From NCBI RefSeq assembly GCF_000027005.1, contig NC_012963.1:868001-932000 (forward strand): a DNA stretch of 64,000 nucleotides, written 5' to 3'. This stretch comes from Komagataella phaffii GS115. Taxonomy: Eukaryota; Ascomycota; Pichiomycetes; Pichiales; Pichiaceae. The notes under the pieces are model-generated. The model saw only the letters and a program-made list of their open reading frames with translations. It was not told where the DNA came from and ran no database searches. Within the stretch, counting starts at the first letter, position 1, and every line of letters begins with the position of its first letter. Made by a program: the position numbers and the translations under genes. This document shows positions 10,322 through 19,823 of this stretch, piece after piece.

Positions 10322-10329
10322 TCACGTGA
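10322..10329. promoter_or_regulatory. E-box TCACGTGA upstream of peroxisomal Lon
   Basis: A palindromic octamer centred about 165 bp before the chosen Lon ATG. It matches the Cbf1-type bHLH site (RTCACGTGA). The same octamer occurs upstream of RPL1/MRM2 and twice upstream of LSG1 in this window. Confidence 0.45.
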
Positions 10330-10490
10330 CAACACCTGTACACCCTCTTCCCGCATTGGGAGATGTCAACCGATTCTCCGCATTTATCCTATCCTGGACA
10401 ATCCATCCCCTAGAAAGGAATACGCTACACGGATCGGTTCGTTGCCTCCCCTATAAGAATACTGAGCCGGTTTTTGTTTTTCTGCCCAAG

Positions 10491-13400
10491 ATGAGCATGG
10501 GAGCTACTGTTTCAAAGGAGTCCACTGTAGACCTAACACTGCCGCTGTTGCAGCTGAGTCCAAGACTGTTGTTCCTGCCTGGAGTTGTCTACAAGACGAC
10601 TTTCAAGTTCCAGGAGGGGGTCAACATCTTGCTACGTTTTAGAGACCTGTTCGATGAGTCTTTTTCTGAAAGAAATGACGTTCTAGGTGATATTGCCCGC
10701 TCGCAGAAGGAACAACAGGAAAACGATTATGACCATATCCCTTTTTTGAGCAGCAATGCTAAGAAGAGCATAGGTGTCCTGAAAGACCAACTTGAACTTG
10801 GTGGGTCTGATGACAAGTCACTTCCCTGGGTTATTGCCTGTCTCCCTGGGTTCGACCAGTCAGACCAGGACTCCATTGCCACTACAATTTGTCAGATAAC
10901 TGAGGTGTCCGTCGTTAACCAGGATATTGTACTATCCTTCGAAGCATTAACCAGAGGATCTTTAAAATCCAAAAAGACCATCTCCATGAATGAATCAACC
11001 ATATCTGTGGAAGTGGATATACCATTTACTGAGGTTGACCAGACCATCAGTAACAAGCTCATCTTGACAAATATTGATAAGGGTCTGCAACTACTGGAGA
11101 ATATCAAACAGTTTCTAGTCACCTATCAAAATGACATGATGAACCTTGAAGATACTACCATGGAAAAGAACTCCCGTCTAAAGTCTGCAATGATGATTTT
11201 GGCTCCGTTGTCTCACTTGATCTACGCCACTGTCTCATCTCAAGAATCCACTCATGCTTATACTAGACTATCCAACCAGTACAAGTCCGCTAAGAAGGAA
11301 TTAGATTCAACCAAAAACAGAAAGTCTTTACTCAAGAAGATTTTGAAAACTAATGATATTCTCACTTCAGTGTTCCCCTTCAGTATGGTTCAAAAGGTGG
11401 ATGTCTTGGGAGCTATTTCAAGTTCTACAGACAGGATCCAAACAACTATCGACGCGTTGGACTTTGCCAATCCACTTTTCGAAACATATTTGAACGTTGA
11501 TTATGTTCTGGAGACATGGAAAGATTTTGACACTAAGAACGGCAAAATTGCTGCCAATTTGACCAGGTCTCAATTAGTATCTAACCACTTGAAGGGCCTC
11601 AGAGTACTGATTGAAGACATCCAAGGAACTTCAAGAAGGCGGGTCAGTCCTTCTCAGAGAACTCGTTTGGCGCCTTCGCCCAATACAAATTCTGCAAATC
11701 AGGCACCGAAAGCTGGAGAATCAGACGACGAAAATAAAGAATTGCGTGATTTTATCAACAACCTCTCCAAATTGAAGATCTCAGAGGATGGAAAGAGGCT
11801 CGTTACCAAAGATTTCAACAGAATGACTCAAATGCAACCAAGTTCATCGGAGTACCAACTGCTCAGAACTTATTTAGAGATTATTATGGATATCCCATGG
11901 GAAACAAAAAATATTGTAAAACAACAAATTTTTGATCTAGACAAGGCCAAAGAAACACTAGATCAGGACCATTACGGAATGGACTCCGTCAAAGATAGGA
12001 TCTTAGAGTATTTAGCAGTTCTTAAACTCCACGATCACATTAAAACGTCCAACCCCAAGCAAGAAGACGAGGAAATCAAAGCCAGAGCACCCATTCTCTT
12101 ACTAACAGGTCCACCTGGTGTTGGTAAAACTTCGTTAGGAAAATCTATTGCAAAGGCTCTGAACAAAAAGTTCCAGCGAGTAAGTCTTGGAGGATTGAAG
12201 GATGAGTCCGAAATTAAGGGACATCGCAGAACTTACGTTGGAGCAATGCCAGGACTATTGACCCAAGCACTGAGGAAATCTCAATCTTTTGATCCAGTGA
12301 TACTTTTGGATGAAATTGACAAGGTTGTCGATGGATCCCAAGGCCCTGGTAGTCGTGTAAACGGTGATCCAGCTGCTGCTTTGCTTGAAGTGTTAGACCC
12401 AGAGCAAAATTCTAACTTCTCTGACCATTATATCGGGTTCCCACTTGACTTGTCTCGTGTTGTTTTTATCTGTACGTCCAACGATATGAGCATGATCAGT
12501 GCCCCATTAAGGGATAGAATGGAGGTTATTGAACTGAATGGCTACAATTATTTCGAAAAAGTGGAGATTGTTAAACAATTCTTATTACCAAAGCAGATCA
12601 AAAGAAACGGACTGCCTACGAATGCCGAATCACCATCGGTGGTTATTCCTGACGAAGTGATTATGTACATCGCTGTCAATTATACTCGGGAGCCAGGTAT
12701 TCGTAATTTGGAACGGTTAATAGGGAGTATCTGTCGGGGTAAGGCTATTGAATACTCTAGCTTGATGAGTAGTACTCAAGCTCCAGGCGAAATTCCAAAG
12801 GGATACGTTTCCAAGGTCACGGTAGATAATCTTTCAAAGTACATTGGAATACCCCCGGAATTGTCTACAGGCAAGAATATGAGGAATGATTCAGCTATCT
12901 CTAAAAAGTACGGAATCGTGAACGGCCTCAGTTACAATAGTAGCGGACATGGAAGTACCCTAGTCTTTGAAATGACCGGTATACCTAATAGTACTAACAC
13001 TAACATGATTACGACCGGCAGATTGGGTGATGTTCTTACAGAAAGTGTCAAGATCGCAAGAACAATTATAAGATCGATGTTTAGTCACAACTTACTACAA
13101 TTAAAGGATGACGAAACTTCAACTTCTGGGGATCTTTTGAAGAGGTTTGACACTACTCAGGTTCACATGCATGTGCCCGCTGGTGCTATTCAAAAAGACG
13201 GACCCAGTGCTGGAATCACCATTACGCTGTGCCTTCTGTCGGTGATGCTAGAGAAACCTGTACCAAGGGATTTGGCCATGACTGGAGAGATTACTTTGAG
13301 AGGGATGGTACTGCCAATTGGAGGTGTTCATGAGAAGCTACTAGGAGCACATTTAACTGGAACCGTTAAAAGGGTGATCCTTCCAAGAAGTAATCGAAGA

Positions 13401-13691
13401 GATGTCATTCAAGACTTTATCTCTAACTTGGAAGCCAATAACAGAAGTTCTAGGGATAAGCTACTGGTAGATCTTATCAAAGAGGAGGAGTCATTACTGT
13501 CCAACTCAAATAAATCCGAACGAATTGGAGTGTTCGGGCTTCCTGAAAAATGGGTTCAAGAGAAGTTGGGACTTCAAGTGAGCTACGTGGAAGAATTTTG
13601 GGATGTTATCCAGATTGTCTGGAACGATCAGGTTGAAATTGACAGCACCAAATTACACGAGCTAGCTACTAAAGAGTTCGCAAGGCTATGA
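10491..13691 (+). CDS. PLN: Peroxisomal Lon protease (AAA+ serine protease)
   Basis: 1066 aa from ATG 10491. The frame is open upstream to a GTG at 10326, but 10491 is the first ATG. In order: LON N-terminal substrate domain, coiled region, AAA+ module with Walker A GPPGVGKT (540-547) and Walker B VILLDEIDK, then the protease domain with catalytic Ser906 (QKDGPSAGI) and Lys949 (HEKLLGA). The C-terminus ends ARL, a PTS1 peroxisome-targeting tripeptide, and there is no mitochondrial presequence; both distinguish it from mitochondrial Pim1. The family degrades misfolded and oxidised matrix proteins, a fitting role in a yeast with large peroxisomes. Confidence 0.93.
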   Translation: MSMGATVSKESTVDLTLPLLQLSPRLLFLPGVVYKTTFKFQEGVNILLRFRDLFDESFSERNDVLGDIARSQKEQQENDYDHIPFLSSNAKKSIGVLKDQLELGGSDDKSLPWVIACLPGFDQSDQDSIATTICQITEVSVVNQDIVLSFEALTRGSLKSKKTISMNESTISVEVDIPFTEVDQTISNKLILTNIDKGLQLLENIKQFLVTYQNDMMNLEDTTMEKNSRLKSAMMILAPLSHLIYATVSSQESTHAYTRLSNQYKSAKKELDSTKNRKSLLKKILKTNDILTSVFPFSMVQKVDVLGAISSSTDRIQTTIDALDFANPLFETYLNVDYVLETWKDFDTKNGKIAANLTRSQLVSNHLKGLRVLIEDIQGTSRRRVSPSQRTRLAPSPNTNSANQAPKAGESDDENKELRDFINNLSKLKISEDGKRLVTKDFNRMTQMQPSSSEYQLLRTYLEIIMDIPWETKNIVKQQIFDLDKAKETLDQDHYGMDSVKDRILEYLAVLKLHDHIKTSNPKQEDEEIKARAPILLLTGPPGVGKTSLGKSIAKALNKKFQRVSLGGLKDESEIKGHRRTYVGAMPGLLTQALRKSQSFDPVILLDEIDKVVDGSQGPGSRVNGDPAAALLEVLDPEQNSNFSDHYIGFPLDLSRVVFICTSNDMSMISAPLRDRMEVIELNGYNYFEKVEIVKQFLLPKQIKRNGLPTNAESPSVVIPDEVIMYIAVNYTREPGIRNLERLIGSICRGKAIEYSSLMSSTQAPGEIPKGYVSKVTVDNLSKYIGIPPELSTGKNMRNDSAISKKYGIVNGLSYNSSGHGSTLVFEMTGIPNSTNTNMITTGRLGDVLTESVKIARTIIRSMFSHNLLQLKDDETSTSGDLLKRFDTTQVHMHVPAGAIQKDGPSAGITITLCLLSVMLEKPVPRDLAMTGEITLRGMVLPIGGVHEKLLGAHLTGTVKRVILPRSNRRDVIQDFISNLEANNRSSRDKLLVDLIKEEESLLSNSNKSERIGVFGLPEKWVQEKLGLQVSYVEEFWDVIQIVWNDQVEIDSTKLHELATKEFARL

Positions 13692-14177
13692 GTTTATTTG
13701 TAGGCGGTGCCATTATCTTTCTTGGCCTTTTATCCTGTAATAGAGCTGTCTTTACATATTTTAAAAGAAGTTTCAAATGCCAATCTATTGTCAGGCGGAA
13801 CGATGAAAATACCCGCAAAGACTTTTAGTCAATTTATGCGTGGTTCAATTCTGGGAAGTTTACTTTTGAATAAAATTTTAGTAATATTATATTGAATAGA
13901 ATTACAGAGAATTGAACTTTCATCGTAAGTGAGCGGCTTTGCCAGTAAGCTAAGATTGCAAAAGGAACATGGAACAATGCTTTAGCGGGGTATGACCTGG
14001 TGTCCGGAAGACAGCTTTTTGATCCTCTAGAAAATGTGGATCCAGGTCTGCACCTTCACCAATGCAACTCTCTATACCCAGAAACCACAAGTTTTGAGAC
14101 GGTTGATCCCGATCGCATATGCCATTGAAGATCAAGATAAAACGGTGAAATGATGCTTAACAGCATTTGAAAATAAA
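13692..14177. other. Intergenic after Lon
   Basis: 486 bp between the Lon stop and the 3' end of the dapA-like gene. The first 200 bp are AT-rich 3' flank. Short ORFs are present (for example minus strand 13950-14135), but none has recognisable content. Confidence 0.5.
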
Positions 14178-15015
14178 CTACTCTTTCTCTAAATTGCCCA
14201 GAGGAGCTCTGCAGTTTCCCATCTGAACATCTGAAGTTGCAATAATCAATTTTTTCAGTTGAACCAAAAAACTGTCGTTGTAAAGATTCTCCAGCAAAAG
14301 ACTGATCTTGTCTGTATCATCATTTTTTCCTTCCAAAAGATTAAAAAACCAGTTGCTTATTTCTTGGGGCCAAACATTTCCGGCAATCGAAGACAGACGA
14401 TTAAACCCCAAAGAGATTTTCTTTTCCAAGTCTTGCTCTCCTCCGGCATAGTAGTAGACTGTCCGATCCAATCTCTTTTGTACGGCTTGTATTTTCTCCG
14501 GATCACCAGCTTCTTTAATTCCTATAATCTGATGATTATCAAACAGATGCAAAATAGACTCAACGGCTAAATCAAAGCCTGTGCGTAAGGGATTATTGTA
14601 CAGGATAACTGGTTTGCTTAGTTTTTCAAGCACTTTTTCTGTATAACAAACGGCTTCAGCCTGACTGGGAACAAGATAAGGCGGATAGCCCAAAAGTACC
14701 GCTTTAATTGCATTTGATCGCTCAACTCTCTCTGCAAGACGCAAAACCTCCTTTTGACGGATACCAGAGACTCCAACCAAAATTTCAAGATCAGGAGCAA
14801 AGCGGGCTTCTTGGTCCAAGCTGTCTATCAGCTGTATTTTTTCTAGACGTACTCAAGCTGTGCTGTTCTCCGGTTGAACCGCATATCATTACAGAACGTA
14901 CGCCTTTTTGATATAAACGGTCAATGTGCTTAAGTGTCTCTTCTATATTCAAGCTTTCGTCTGCATGAAAAGCAGTCGGTACAGCAATGTGGAAATCTTC
15001 TTTCACCGAATTCAT
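14178..15015 (-). pseudogene. Bacterial-type dihydrodipicolinate synthase (DapA/NAL family) gene with one frameshift
   Basis: The minus strand encodes a nearly full-length class I aldolase in two frames. The N-terminal part (ATG at 15015, MNSVKEDFHIAVPTAF) contains the GSTGE motif (14866-14880) and runs off-frame near 14847. The remainder continues one base shifted to the stop at 14178. The coding span is 838 nt, which is 279 codons plus one base, so a single extra base explains the break. Catalytic features on the far side are intact: the Tyr of LYNNPLRTG (14598-14600) and the Schiff-base Lys of IKEAGD (14514-14516). Without the extra base the length would be 278 aa, close to the bacterial 290. 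Fungi make lysine by the aminoadipate route and do not need DapA, so horizontal transfer is the likely origin. Alternatives are another pyruvate-dependent aldolase activity, a sequencing error, or recoding. Confidence 0.8.
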
Positions 15016-15052
15016 TATCTGCCTCTCTTTTTGTAGTTTGGTCAAGTATACA

Positions 15053-15073
15053 AATAAATAGTTTCTATTTATT
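15053..15073. repeat. Perfect 9-bp inverted repeat upstream of dapA-like gene
   Basis: AATAAATAG (15053-15061), spacer TTT, CTATTTATT (15065-15073). It ends 38 bp before the dapA-like ATG. It could be a palindromic protein site, a TATA region or simply AT-rich sequence. Confidence 0.6.
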
Positions 15074-15105
15074 CATGCTACAGCTCTCCACTGTTAGAAT
15101 CACTG

Positions 15106-15122
15106 GTGAGTCAGTCACTCAC
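15106..15122. promoter_or_regulatory. Gcn4/AP-1-type site within an inverted repeat
   Basis: TGAGTCA at 15107-15113 is the exact Gcn4/AP-1 consensus. It lies inside GTGAGT (15106-15111), CAGTC, ACTCAC (15117-15122). It is about 92 bp upstream of the dapA-like start and 877 bp before the FLC-family start. Confidence 0.4.
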
Positions 15123-15989
15123 TGCCTTTGCCTTTTTTCGCTAAACACTTGCCAGATAAAGCTTCTGTCTGGGGTTTCAATTGAGCCTTTAACTTGAGTT
15201 CACCTCTTCTGATTGCCTTCTCCTCTTTCCGTTTCAATACTCAAAGGAAAGTGGAAGTGTCGAAAAATCGGTTCCTGAGTTTTAACCTCTTTTTTGAACT
15301 TTCTTTAATATATAGTACTTCTCTTGCAATTGTGAAAGCTAAAAATAGATAGATAAGAAAGATTATTCATAATATTATATAAATATAATTTTCAAATCCA
15401 GCATTGGAACACACTGTCTGATACTGGGGAGCACGTTCCCCAAAAGTTTCCAACAAAACAGAAAGTTCCTCTCTTCGCTTGGAAAAACAAACTGGTTTGC
15501 TCTAAGCGCATGTCACGTCTAAGCCTCATTCCACTAGGCAAACACTGCCAGTGCTCTCATAACTCCAGCGTGACAATTTAGCCTTGGCTGGGATTTAGTA
15601 GTGTACCACCCAGTCACGGTAAGGTGATTACATCACCATAGCTCGCTGATTGGGGTGAACAGTATCGTTAACTGCGAAAAACCCTCATATTATTGCTTGG
15701 CCCTGCCAGTTTCGTAACAAACTTTCGTCCCAGCTGCGCCATTAGACCACGCTGCTAAGCCAAGGATAGCATACTACTTCTTGCCAATGTTTCTCGTAGC
15801 TTCCCCGGAGGAAATTAACCCCAAAACAACAGACGATTTGTTCCCACCAGATTACCTTTCACCTCCATCCGTCGCGCGCGCCTACTTTCTTAAGAAAATC
15901 AAAAAAAAGTAACTTCTCCCTACCACATCCTTTAGCCCCACTCGTTAAACACCCTGTTGTGTCTTCAAACCAAGGTTTAAACGTTGAAT

Positions 15990-18440
15990 ATGAGGCCAGG
16001 TTGGATATTCGTGGCGTTAGGAGCTTTGTTCTGCGCGGCAGATGCTAGGAGAGCGCTCTCTGCTACTTCGTTGGTGACCTGCCAGGACAACTCTTTGATT
16101 GATCCTTCTTATTTTAACGTGACTTTCTCTCCAGATACCGGTGCTTTGACCTACGATATTTCCATGACTTCAGAGATCAGCGATAATGTTATTGCAAACG
16201 TTAGGGTTTACGCTTATGGATTTGCTGTCATTGAAAGAGAGATCGACATGTGTACCATTGGCTGGAAACAATTCTGCCCTTTGTATCCAGGAACTTTGGA
16301 AATTGACTCTGTTGAATATATCGATAGAGACTTTGCTGACATGGTTCCAAGTATAGCCTATGTCGTCCCTGATATTGACGCAGTGGTTCGTGTCGTCTTA
16401 CATAATGCAAATGGCACCCAGTTGGGTTGTTTGCAGGCCTCCTTCTCCAACGGTAGAACGGTGTCTCATATAGCCGCCCAATGGGCTACTGCTGTTATTG
16501 CTGGTATTGGTTTGCTCGCAGGTGCTTTACTTTCTGCCTTTGGAAATTCTATTTCTGCGTCCCACATTTCTGCAAACTCCATATCACTCTTCCTTTATTT
16601 CCAATCTGTAGTAGTTGTTTGCATGCAGGCCGTGGAAGAGGTTCCCCCCATCGCTGGTGCTTGGTCAGAAAACCTGGCTTGGTCTATGGGACTTATCAGA
16701 GTTGAATTCATGCAGAAGATTTTCCGTTGGTTTGTCCAAGCAACTGGTGGTACTCCTACCTTATATTTGACATCCACCACTATTTCTATTTTGGTTCAAC
16801 GGTCAATCGATTTCATTGCGGACTACGTTCCTTTTGCTAACAGTTTTGTTACAACTCCAGCTGACACTTTGGAAGAACTAGTTGCTGGCAGATATCAAAC
16901 TAGAGACTTTGACCTGTATGCGTTGAGATCAACTGCTCACTTAAGAATCTTGAGAGGTATTGAGCGTGTGGGTCTCAAAGCTGGAATTGAACCAACTAGT
17001 ATTGTTTGCACTGGATTCACGTTTTTCTTCCTGTGTGGTTATGTTCTAGCTATAATCATTGTTCTTTTCAGAAGTTCGGTGGCCTTGGGAAAGAGAATGG
17101 GCTGGATTAAGAACTCGAAATTATTAGCTTTCAAGTTTTCTTGGAGACAAATTTTGAAAGGTGCTCTGCTAAGATACATTTATATTGGATTTACCCAGTT
17201 GACCATTCTATCTTTCTGGGAGTTTACCAGAAATGATTCTCCGGCAGTAGTAGTGCTGGCAGTGCTGTTTTTATTGCTTGCTCTTATCATCATGGGTTGG
17301 GCCAGTTATAGAACAATGTATTTTGGTTCCAAATCCATCAGAGAGCACAATAACCCCGCAGCGTTATTATATGGTAATCCACAGGTTCTAAGAAAGTATG
17401 GTTTCTTCTACAGCTTATTCAAAGCTCAAAAATACTGGTTTGGTATTGTTGTTCTTATCCATACTTTCATTCGATGTATTTTTATTGGTCTGGGTCAAGG
17501 TTCTGGTGTGGCCCAGGCGCTGGCATTTTTCATCATTGATTTGTTCTACACAGCTTTCGTGATTCACCAGATGCCATACCTTGATAAACTTACCAACATT
17601 GCTAACATCATGATTTGCGTGGTAATGACCATTAATTCTTTCTTATTCTTATTTTTTTCTCAACTTTTTAACCAGAATGTGTCAGTGGCCCCAATCATGG
17701 GTTGGGTGTTCTTTATTCTAAATGCTGCTTTCACCGTGATTTTGTTGATTTTGATCATTGTTTACACTTGTATGGCTATCTTCACAAACAACCCAGATGC
17801 CCGCTTTGCTCCCGCTAAGGACGACAGAACGTCATTCCAAAGGCACGGCGCTGATGATAAGAATGACGACTACCCTCCAGATGGAACTGCCGAGCTAGCG
17901 GCTTTGGGACAGGTTGCTCAAAACCACCAAGAAAACTGGGCTAGTGAAATGTACAAATTGAAGGACATGGTTGATTCATCTCCATCTCAATCGGAACTTA
18001 CCGAGAAGGACGAATTACTGGCTGAGCCTGAAGAAAAGCCTTCTCTTGGTGCTATGTTTACTAGAAAGCTTACTCGAGGCAAGTCATTCAAGAATGCTTT
18101 CAAGAGAGGAGGTAACACAGGCGATGTGACTAAAGGTGATGATAGCACAACAGAAGTTAAGCGTGTTTCGGACACTTTATTAAACTTTGGAGATGACGGT
18201 CATAAACGGACTGATTCCACCACACCAATAGTCAACAGCCAAGCAGCGCGTGTGGGCAATGATTCATCTTTTCCTGACTTGATTCCCCAACCTGTTATGA
18301 CGAGTGATTTCACTAGTGATAACGTCGGAGATCCAAGGGGATTTGTATTTCAAAACTCGCCCAGCTTGTCGGGCAACTCAATAAGAAATCCTAGTGGAGG
18401 AGATAAAGAGGATAAAGACAGTTTATATAAGTACATTTGA
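15990..18440 (+). CDS. FLC-family (TRP-like) ER/Golgi membrane protein
   Basis: 816 aa from ATG 15990; the frame opens two codons earlier at a TTG. A signal peptide (MRPGWIFVALGALFCAADA) is followed by a lumenal ML-like TRP_N domain (about 25-150; conserved Cys in LVTCQD, DMCTIGWKQFCP and LGCLQ). Nine or so membrane spans follow (about 165-600), including the ILKGALLRYIYIGF and PYLDKLTNIANIMI regions typical of the fungal TRP-like family. The cytosolic tail (about 610-816) is polar and Ser/Thr-rich. Relatives in S. cerevisiae are Flc1-3, linked to FAD uptake into the ER, calcium release and cell-wall maintenance. The paralog cannot be named. Confidence 0.9.
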   Translation: MRPGWIFVALGALFCAADARRALSATSLVTCQDNSLIDPSYFNVTFSPDTGALTYDISMTSEISDNVIANVRVYAYGFAVIEREIDMCTIGWKQFCPLYPGTLEIDSVEYIDRDFADMVPSIAYVVPDIDAVVRVVLHNANGTQLGCLQASFSNGRTVSHIAAQWATAVIAGIGLLAGALLSAFGNSISASHISANSISLFLYFQSVVVVCMQAVEEVPPIAGAWSENLAWSMGLIRVEFMQKIFRWFVQATGGTPTLYLTSTTISILVQRSIDFIADYVPFANSFVTTPADTLEELVAGRYQTRDFDLYALRSTAHLRILRGIERVGLKAGIEPTSIVCTGFTFFFLCGYVLAIIIVLFRSSVALGKRMGWIKNSKLLAFKFSWRQILKGALLRYIYIGFTQLTILSFWEFTRNDSPAVVVLAVLFLLLALIIMGWASYRTMYFGSKSIREHNNPAALLYGNPQVLRKYGFFYSLFKAQKYWFGIVVLIHTFIRCIFIGLGQGSGVAQALAFFIIDLFYTAFVIHQMPYLDKLTNIANIMICVVMTINSFLFLFFSQLFNQNVSVAPIMGWVFFILNAAFTVILLILIIVYTCMAIFTNNPDARFAPAKDDRTSFQRHGADDKNDDYPPDGTAELAALGQVAQNHQENWASEMYKLKDMVDSSPSQSELTEKDELLAEPEEKPSLGAMFTRKLTRGKSFKNAFKRGGNTGDVTKGDDSTTEVKRVSDTLLNFGDDGHKRTDSTTPIVNSQAARVGNDSSFPDLIPQPVMTSDFTSDNVGDPRGFVFQNSPSLSGNSIRNPSGGDKEDKDSLYKYI

Positions 18441-18480
18441 GTAGTTATTGTAAAATTATATTATGTTTGTTCGTGCAAAT

Positions 18481-19704
18481 TCATGAATCCACGTCGAGTA
18501 TCTGATGAATGTTGGTGAGATGTTGCTTAGCAACATCCCAAGGCCATTCAACGAGCTGAGATAGGACTTGGTTAAGTAAATCGCTCTTGCGGTTAAGGTA
18601 TTGTTCATTGTCATCATCATGTGTGTTGGATGTATTCCTCTCCCACACCAAGAGAGGATTCGTATTCTTGAATCGAAAGTGTTTTGCAATATAGTTAGCA
18701 AACAGAGTGTTGGATTTTGACATCACGCTTTCATCAAGTGAGCTTAAATCGTAATCCTCATTGATGTCTAGTTCGTCAAACCAATTACTGTAGCGGCCTT
18801 TAAAGACACCAGAGGAATAAAAGCGGGGGTCCAGAAACGATGGTGTGAAAAGGTATGGTATTCTTTGGATAATATTGATTCGAAAGTCTGTGATTCTGCT
18901 GGAGAAAATATTATGGTTTACCAGCTGTTGCGAAATATCGTCAGAGATCAGAGGTGCAATCGGAACAGCAGTGTTTGAATCACAAGGAATCTGGTACGGG
19001 CTGATGAAGTCTAGGGCCGAGGCCGATTTCAGCATGTCCTTTTTAGTTTCTTTGGATAAAGGACATTCAAATAGACCTCCGATAAAACGATAAGGGGTAT
19101 AGAGAGATAACTGACGTGTCACATATTTCTTCCTTCTTACCAATTTATAGCATTTCAAATCTTCAAGAGAAACTGACAGTACTTCCTTAGAAGGTAGATG
19201 TCTTATTCCGTCAACCTTGTCGTCTTGTCGGTGGGAGGCATACTGCAGAAAGCGAGATCGGGCCATTTTGGTCAAGACATAATCAAATCTCTTGAACAGT
19301 TTTTTGTAAACTCTATTCAGTGGACTGAAAGTTGGCTTTTCGTTCGCTGCTGAATCGGTAGTGTTCCGTGATTCCTTCGACTTGTTGTTGACAGTAGATT
19401 TTGATTTCTTAGTTAGACGATTGGAAAAGCATAAAGTTGTGTTCCAAGGAATATCCTCTTCTCTGCCCAATCTTACGAGGTGTTCATAGTCTAATGAGCT
19501 TTGCCGGCAACGTATGAATACACTGTAGTGAAATAAAGGTCCCCTAATACTTCTGAGAGAGTACTCTCTTTGTATTCTGTATCCCCAGTAAGGGAAGGAT
19601 TTAGCATAGGGCAACTCACAGATTGGGGAAGTGGCTGGCAATATTAAACAATGAACCAAAGCTATCAGGTATAAAGCAAATGAGATGTATAACTTGAGAG
19701 GCAT
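18481..19704 (-). CDS. Unrecognised protein with N-terminal signal sequence
   Basis: 407 aa. I do not recognise the family. Residues 1-20 (MPLKLYISFALYLIALVHCL) form a strong hydrophobic signal peptide or anchor, and no other membrane segment is evident. The mature part contains several N-glycosylation sequons (NTT, NTS), a basic segment around residues 95-160, and scattered cysteines, which suits a lumenal or secreted protein. The C-terminal 100 residues contain the aromatic patch YSNWFDELDINEDYDLSS and end VEWPWDVAKQHLTNIHQILDVDS-like. It is convergent with the FLC-family gene, with 40 bp between stops, so transcripts probably overlap. Confidence 0.75.
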   Translation of the reverse strand: MPLKLYISFALYLIALVHCLILPATSPICELPYAKSFPYWGYRIQREYSLRSIRGPLFHYSVFIRCRQSSLDYEHLVRLGREEDIPWNTTLCFSNRLTKKSKSTVNNKSKESRNTTDSAANEKPTFSPLNRVYKKLFKRFDYVLTKMARSRFLQYASHRQDDKVDGIRHLPSKEVLSVSLEDLKCYKLVRRKKYVTRQLSLYTPYRFIGGLFECPLSKETKKDMLKSASALDFISPYQIPCDSNTAVPIAPLISDDISQQLVNHNIFSSRITDFRINIIQRIPYLFTPSFLDPRFYSSGVFKGRYSNWFDELDINEDYDLSSLDESVMSKSNTLFANYIAKHFRFKNTNPLLVWERNTSNTHDDDNEQYLNRKSDLLNQVLSQLVEWPWDVAKQHLTNIHQILDVDS

Positions 19705-19823
19705 TGATGATACTTGTGAACCCTAATGTCGCAAAAACACTATCACTCAAATATACTATCTCCTTTCGTGGGTGGGGGTGCTGCAGGGGCGGGAGAAGGA
19801 GTCTCCTTAGCCTCAGCGGTCAG

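Larger units (their letters stand above)
15016..15989. other. Intergenic: divergent region between dapA-like gene and FLC-family gene
   Basis: 974 bp with no credible ORF. It contains an AT palindrome (15053-15073), a Gcn4-type TGAGTCA (15107-15113), a GGTGAT-TAC-ATCACC palindrome (15623-15637), and pyrimidine-rich promoter-like sequence before the FLC start. A stretch near 15690-15780 resembles a tRNA A-box on the minus strand but has no B-box. Confidence 0.55.

Noticed and set aside
13707..14135. Short ORFs flanking the dapA-like gene as further bacterial remnants
   Set aside because: None resembles a bacterial protein; the flanking sequence looks like ordinary yeast intergenic DNA.
14837..14851. 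Explaining the dapA-like frameshift by a tiny GT...AG intron (GTACGTCTAG)
   Set aside because: Only 10 nt, far too short for a spliceosomal intron, and there is no branch point.
15690..15780. tRNA-like sequence on the minus strand (TGGTCTAATGG, A-box-like)
   Set aside because: No B-box (GGTTCRANNCC), no cloverleaf and no terminal T-run at the right distance.
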